64,000 bases of DNA from Glossina fuscipes (taxonomy: Eukaryota; Arthropoda; Insecta; Diptera; Glossinidae): NCBI RefSeq assembly GCF_014805625.2, contig NW_023998434.1, forward strand, positions 586,576 to 650,575, written 5' to 3'. Position numbers and translations under genes: made by a program. The notes beneath the pieces are model-generated. The model did no database searches and was not told the origin of the DNA. It was given only the letters and a program-made list of their open reading frames with translations. Below, piece after piece: positions 55,801 through 63,166 of the stretch; the first letter of the stretch is position 1, and each line of letters starts with the position of its first letter.

Positions 55801-58800
55801 CTTTTCTTTACACTGTGGGATTGTTTATAGAGAATAGAAGCAAATTGTTGCTGGATTTTTTGTATTCTACAAATAACTCTCTTCTATTCTCTTGCCTTGA
55901 AAAGAAGGCTCACTTTATACGGTACCCCAGGAGGATGTTTGCCACAGCCATTGCCAATGCGCACATGTTCAGATCGATTCAGAACTTGTTTCTGGTCAAC
56001 AATGTATACAAGTTATACGATCCCTTCCGAGTTTTGCAAGCCTTTTGACAAACTCCTTTCTAAAAACCAACAATCATCGAATTTGCAATGCGGACGCATG
56101 AAACAAGTTGAAAAACAACGAATATTTTTGAATTATTCTTATTAAATGTGTCAGTCACGTTAGCCGGCCTGGTATGGTTCTAACAATTATTTATATTGGG
56201 TTTTATATCAATAACTCTTGTCTTTTTAGGGAAAATTGTGGGGGAATTTCTACTGCGGTTTTTGATTCTTTTTTCGGTCGTTTTCTAATTCTACATTTAT
56301 TCATAGCTTAGGAGACTATATTGCCAGTTGTGGCTTCTTAATGCACACATTGTGGCAGCGCGGGCTGTAAAAACTGATCGAAGTGTATCTTACACGAACG
56401 AATAGAGAGATGGACGGATGGACGAATGGACTTGATTACATCAGATCCGAACTTTGCATCGACCAAGAGTGTATACATTTCCAATTTTACTTTTCGACAT
56501 GGGTTGCGCTTCCTAAATGAAAACTTAGATTCGCTACAATCATAATTCATAAGCATCTCTTGTTCTCTCTCCATATGCTAACTAAATTAATATATTTTTT
56601 TAACCTTAACTTCGTTAGGCAGCTTAAATATCATTTCTACTGGAATTTATTTTCCTCAACAATACACATTTAGAAAAGTAATTTTCAAGCTTAACTCACT
56701 TCCCTGCTCTAATATTAGGTTTGTTGTGGTCTGTTAAATAAATTGTTTGCGGAGCGCTCTTAACAACAAAATCATTTTGCAGTGAATTTGTAACTTTAAT
56801 TAAAACATGTTTAAATAAGCAACAAACCGCTAATATTTTGGGGAAAGTTAAAAAGGGAAAAGACAATGACTGCAAGAAGAAGCTGGAGTTGTAATGAATC
56901 TTAAATGTTTTTTACATTTTCATATCCACGACCGTGTGTAACGAATAGGAAATTAATTTGTGTTACATTGTTTGTAACATTTACTCAAGCGAATGAATAA
57001 TAAAAATTTTTTTTATATATTCTTGATTACATTAAGGTTATTATTAGAGGATTTTGTAATCAATCTTTCGTTGCTATGTCCATGCATCTCTTCTTTCGAT
57101 TACTAGATGAGCACATCTGCAATCATTTAGAAATCCCATCAGTCTATCTTGAAAGTTTAGCCTCGTAATGGCTCGTAGTAAATATCGATTAAAAAATTTT
57201 AAACAAATACTTACTAGATATATAGACAGATATATTTAGAAACGCTAGCACTAAGTGAATAATGGCGGGGGCGTTTCTTAACTAAAAAAATGATTATTGC
57301 ATTTTCGCTTCCAAGCGAATGCAATTTTCTTGCATATTAGGTGTGATATTGTGTGTGATAGCGTTTACCTGATCCAAAGTTACGCCAACGGATTTTAGCA
57401 TAGAACCGCGCACTGTGCCCAAGAGGAAACGCTTTGGCATTTCGGCAAAACATTCATTGATATTCGAGTAGACTGCTGCTCGATAAATATAAACTTGATT
57501 ATCTTTTCATATTCATGTTTTGAACTTTTCACACACTTACGTATTCCATTAATATCTTTACGTATAAAATAAACAAATTTTGTATTTGGATCCACGCCAG
57601 CCATACTCATATCACCAAAATGACAATGTATTAGAGGAGTCTTAACAAACGCTGGTACAATTTTCTATAAAAATAGATGCATAGCATTACGTAAATTAAA
57701 TATATTTCTCAATTTTCCCTATATCGTTGCCGTTTAGCCCGCATTCCCTTATAAATCTTTTGTTTCTGGTCTACATCATAACAGTTTGTAACACTTTATA
57801 TTAATTGGAAGTTTGTTTTTAATGTTAAAATGGATCATTTCCTACAAGGTAGTGCGGAGCCATTTATTGCTTTACCGAAAGTGATTCGGAATCGTACCAA
57901 GCTTCTCTGTCTTTCTGTCCGCCCCATGTCTGTCCACGTTACGTTGTGTTCGGTCGCAATTTTTCAGATCTATTAATGAAATGACGTGTTAAGGTCCACT
58001 GCTAAAAATAGTTCATATTGAATCACCTTTTTCGACTACTTTTCATGTTTTGAAAAGTCGTTATATGTATAACCATATTAAGCGAAGTAGTGTATGGTAA
58101 TTTAATGTAGGACAGTGGTCCGCTAAAATGTTTTCACTTGTTATTTTCGAAAATATGGAAAGGGAACTGCAGTCTCTTGCTTCCAAGGTGCATAATTCGA
58201 ATTTATTGATGATGGAGAGCTGCACAAGTGGCAATCGCTTTTTTATCTTCATTTTGTATTCTTTTTTCCTATACACCGATTTTGTGCAAGCTAAATTTCG
58301 CTGCCTTTGAGTCTATATTGAGTTCCGAAAAATCCAATGGTTCCCTTTTTTTTTTTTGTTTTGCCTAAACACGTGCCCAAAGTAGGAAGGCAGGTTAAAA
58401 CTTGACAATTTTCGCCGGGATTGTGATTTGTGAACAAAATATATTTAGAAAATAAAGGCACGAGCAGTTTACACCTCGAAGCTTGTATCTTTCGGAAAGG
58501 AAGAACGCGCCTAAAACTAAAAGAAGAAGATGTACGAGGAAAATGATGGAAGCAAAGTTAGCTATTAGAGGCGAAAGTGTCTCCGATTGGCAGCCGAAAT
58601 GTTGTTGTGGAAATTAAAATTTCTATGAAGTTACCCGTTCTGCTTGAGAAAGCCGACTTAATTATGATTAAATCTCAATTGGTTTCATTTGGCGATTGAG
58701 CGATGGAGTGAACTGAATCGAGTCGTTCGCGAAAACTTAAGCAACTTAACTATTGAATTAATCTATTTATGCCATGAAATTATCTGAAGAAAATCAATTG

Positions 58801-60017
58801 TTTTGTTCCCGTTCTATCCGGTTCTCCTGCATAACTTTAATCGCGTTGCACACCTTTTTCATACGCAAGCCACATAAAAATAATATATTTTTAATAAGCA
58901 GAGACCGTCAAATGGAGCTACTTGCATCTGTCCCCCTGTCCTTCTCAGGAAATTTTTATTATCGCTTTAAAAATTTACTTAGAGGAATAAATCTAGGCTC
59001 TAGTCTTTCTAGTATCTCTGGTTACCCATTATTCTCGTCAGATTGTGTTTGAATAGAATATATTATGAAAATTGAAAAGTTTTCAGTTTTAGAGATTTAC
59101 AGTAGGTCTAAAATGTATGACAATCGATTAAATTTGACCAAGATTTTCTTCGTTGTTATCAAGAATGCTATGCTCGTGTAAATAAGGGTTTGTAGAAAAA
59201 AAAAGGAAGAAATATTGTCCGTATAACTAACTGGTGGATATAAGTGAAAGAATGCAAAGATTATTTTTTATATTTTATTTATCTTGTCTACAGAAGCTTT
59301 TAGTAAAGAGTAACAGCTATCTTCTCTCTACCCATTCATATGGTTCGCATGCTTAATAATAATTAAGGTTTAGTTAATATACATTTACTCACCTTAACTT
59401 CCCTATAGGTTGGTGGAGATTCTGGTGAAGAAGCTGGCTTCCGTTTCTTTTTTGCAGCCACTTTTTTGGCGGCCACTAGCAGAAGAAATGACAAAAATTA
59501 AATAAAAGTCTTTCCAAATATCCGCACGCTTACATACTTAACGTGCGCAAATACGCGCAGAGACACAATGAAATAAATAAATTAATTTTGATTGTCAACA
59601 TTATTTACATTAAAATATTGCGGAAATGTTTGCAAATGAGTTTGAAAATGTAATAAAATTGTGTTTGTTGTTGTTGTATATGCGTGTTAAAGTGAAGCTT
59701 TCGAAATATATGTAAATAAGATGAAGTGCCAACGAGTTGCACAGTATAATCATGGGGATCTTTTTGTATTGTAAATATGTGAAATGTGTGCGCGTGTGTG
59801 TGAGTGTGTGTGTCTGTGTGTGTGTGTGTGTGTGTGCGTGTGTGTGCCTGTGTGTGTGTGTGTTAATCACATTGTAACAATAGTAAGTCAGACAACAAGA
59901 TGAAAAGTAATTTATATTAAAATTAAAAAGGCTCTACCACCAATGTCTGTTTCAGTCTTCCAATCTCTTTCCCTTTCTTTCTTCTTTCTTTGGCTTTCTT
60001 AAGGCGTATGATTAAAG

Positions 60018-60053
<36 letters not shown>

Positions 60054-61045
60054 AACTCAACTCTAACCAATCAAGCTTTATAATGAAAATGCTAAAAAGC
60101 CTAGAAAAGCAACCTAAACGAAATGATGAACGAAAATAAACCTAAAGTGTTAATAGAAAAAGTTTCCTTATAAGTAAGAATTAATGTCTTTCTTCTCTTT
60201 TTCTTTGTTATGTTGAAAAAAAAAAAAAAAGGAAAAAGCAAAAAATTTGAAAACAGAGGAAGAGAGAAATCAACACAGCATTTGCGTGCCACAAAAGATA
60301 AGACTGAACTCGACGTCAACGAATAGTTGTAGTGTCCCAGCTTAAGAAGCGGCAGAAGAAGCCAAACCATGCTGACATGTAGTTTTTTTTTTTTTTCTTT
60401 TTGCATCACGCTCAACTCTTTCGTTTACTTTCGAAAATGATGGTGTGCATGATGAATCTTGACATAAAATTCCATTTAAATGCAACTAAAACTGAAACTA
60501 AAATTAAAGCAGTTTTTGATAATTCCCGTCAACGCATGAAAATGTACAATTCTGCACGCAAACAGGCGCATGAACATGACATGAACGCACCGCCGCGTCC
60601 ATCTCCCCTGAATATAATCAGTAAAAATTTTCTTAATTTTTTTCCGGAAGACTCTTCATATTCTCTTCATATTCTTTTTTAATATCATCATTTTTAATAC
60701 CAAGTTGCAATAGTGTTTGGCTTATATGTTGGCCTAGCCGAAAACCTAAAAAATATTAAGCCTAAAGAACATGCTGCTAACATGAATTAGTTATATAAAT
60801 AACAATTGAGAGGTAAACCTGGCCAACAAGGATCGCACGAACAGACCGCAATATATGTATATATATATATATATGTATAATCAGAAGCTACATAAATAGC
60901 TATAAAAAATGATTGTTCACAACATATTAAAGGAAGAATTATTTTACGCGGTGGACAGGGATCGCATAAAAAAGTTTCCCCTGCAAAATATGCCCAAGAA
61001 TAAGAATAAACCAGAAAATATTTTTTAAAAAAATAAATAATTGAA

Positions 61046-61100
<55 letters not shown>

Positions 61101-62536
61101 CTCCTTCTCTCTCTCTCTCTCTCTCTTCCTTCTATCTATCTTTATACACAAAACGAATCGAAACGAAATAAGTCGCATTAAACCAACCGTGTAAATAAAA
61201 AGCGCATAAAAAAAAACTGCACAAAACCGAGTTTACACACATGTACTTATTGCCTAATTGAATTAATTCTTTTCTCTTTTTTTCGTTTTGTCTTAGCAGA
61301 GATGAAATTCGCAGATATATAAAAGCACACATTATTCATACCGTTGAGAAAAAAGGGCAACTACGTAGAAGGAAGTAGAAAATCTATTTGTCGATTTGTT
61401 CGACATCTAAATGTAGTTTGAGCTGCGAGGCCAACCACAAGTCGAAAAGATCATGATAAAGAGGGCATATGGTAGGACATTCCATCTAAGCGATTTAGCA
61501 GCATTCCATTGCAGAATTAACTAAACCGATTTAGTACCATGTGATATATAATTGCTGTTCTAGGGATTAGTATATTCTTAAAATTTCTTTTTAAATGCCA
61601 AATTCAACTGAATTCTACACCAAACATGTTTGATAGCTTGAATGTTGCATTTTGTTATTCCTATCATCAATGTCTCATGTATCTCTGGTTCTACAGAAGA
61701 TTTTTTTCTATTCTACCTTGATACCTTTTAAAAGGTTTAGCTTCATACTACTCGCTTAGTAGCACTTCATCGGATATTCGAACGGATGTTAGTTTTATAT
61801 GATGTAAAATTGGTGAGCTGCCAAGTTTTAATGTATCCAAAAGAGTTTTATCCATAGGGCATTAATCTCCCTTTCATATTTCTTCTTTGATTACAAACTT
61901 GCTCAGGAGCGACTATATAAAATTTGTAAACCAACTAAGTAAAGCATTCTCTAGATCAGGGCTTGAGAAAAATGTCCTCCGCTCATCGCGCGCTCCAAAG
62001 CCCCTTGCGTTGAAACTATCCTAAAGACTATGTCTAAATCTAGGTGAAAGGAGCATATTGCCCCTTAAGTTCTTTAGTACTCGAATGAATTTTCATAGTA
62101 CACTTTTTCAATAAAAGCACTAAATACCTTACATCATATTGCATAAATTCTCGTAAGAAAAATTTCGAAATCTAGATTCGTTATAATTGTAATACGTTTT
62201 ACACTATGAGTCAATGAGTTTAATGTAATGCCGAGAAGAAAATTAATTCAAATAATGAAAATATTTATGCACAAATATACATAAAGAGTAATCACAAATA
62301 TATCTATCTATACGTTACGCGTCGCATTAATGAGATTCTTAAATATTTATGAAGAAAAAACTTTGCAATTAAAGAAAATCATGGAAAACATTCTGTGCAG
62401 CATTAATCATTACCCGGCCGACTCCGTTAGATAGCAGCACAAAACAATGGCCATGCGACGGTTCGAATATATATACCATTGCCGAAAACAGTCAAAAGTT
62501 ATTTAAAAAACTGAAGTGTGTGTATGTAAAAGAGAG

Positions 62537-62620
<84 letters not shown>

Positions 62621-63127
62621 CGTGACCGACAGAAGGAGGGGGAGAGAGAAAGGAAAAGTGGGATAACACAACTGAAATATATTCTTCATATTAAAATAAA
62701 GAAAAAAAAAAAAGAAAAAAAAAGACACAAAAAGTTCAGTGAGATTTCTAGTTTTGCTGATAATTTAAAATGAAAACTTAAAAATGAATCTTTTTGTTAT
62801 TTGCATGCATGCATGCATCTTTTACCATTTCCATCCTCTTCGTCGGTAGTTGCTTGCAAATAATGAAAATAAGTGCTGTTACGAGGCAGAGATTTTAAAT
62901 GAAAGATGAAAGGAAAACTTTAAACTCTCTCTTACCATCACTTTTTTGTTCGACTTCTTCTTTCTCGCCTTCTATAGCACTCTCCGCATCAGTATCTTTG
63001 ATTGATTGTTCTTCCTTGATTGATGTTCTTTCGGCCGCAGATTGGGACGGCTCTTCGCCACCCTTTTTACGGTCCTTTTCAGCTGCTTTAAAGAAATCGA
63101 ATAATGATACTTTCTTTCCTTTTTTTT

Positions 63128-63166
<39 letters not shown>

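Larger units (their letters stand above)
59476..62825 (-). other. Intron 4 (3350 bp), microsatellite-rich
   Basis: Contains (GT)n, A34, (CT)n and (AG)n tracts listed separately, plus AT-rich unique sequence. A plus-strand open frame at 60401-60682 shows no recognisable domain. No gene is supported. Confidence 0.6.

Noticed and set aside
55782..56145. Overlapping plus-strand open frames possibly from a gypsy-type RT
   Set aside because: I could not align more than a few residues to any retroelement motif.
57369..57664. Initial idea that the gene is the DNAH2/kl-2 type
   Set aside because: The N-terminal VYFIR and GTVRG elements resemble DNAH2, but the linker, AAA1 and AAA2 exons carry DNAH10-specific strings ([34 protein letters not shown]).
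62492..62728. Ser/Leu-repeat open frames over AG/CT microsatellites (also at 31142, 31618 and 60939)
   Set aside because: Products of simple repeats, not proteins.
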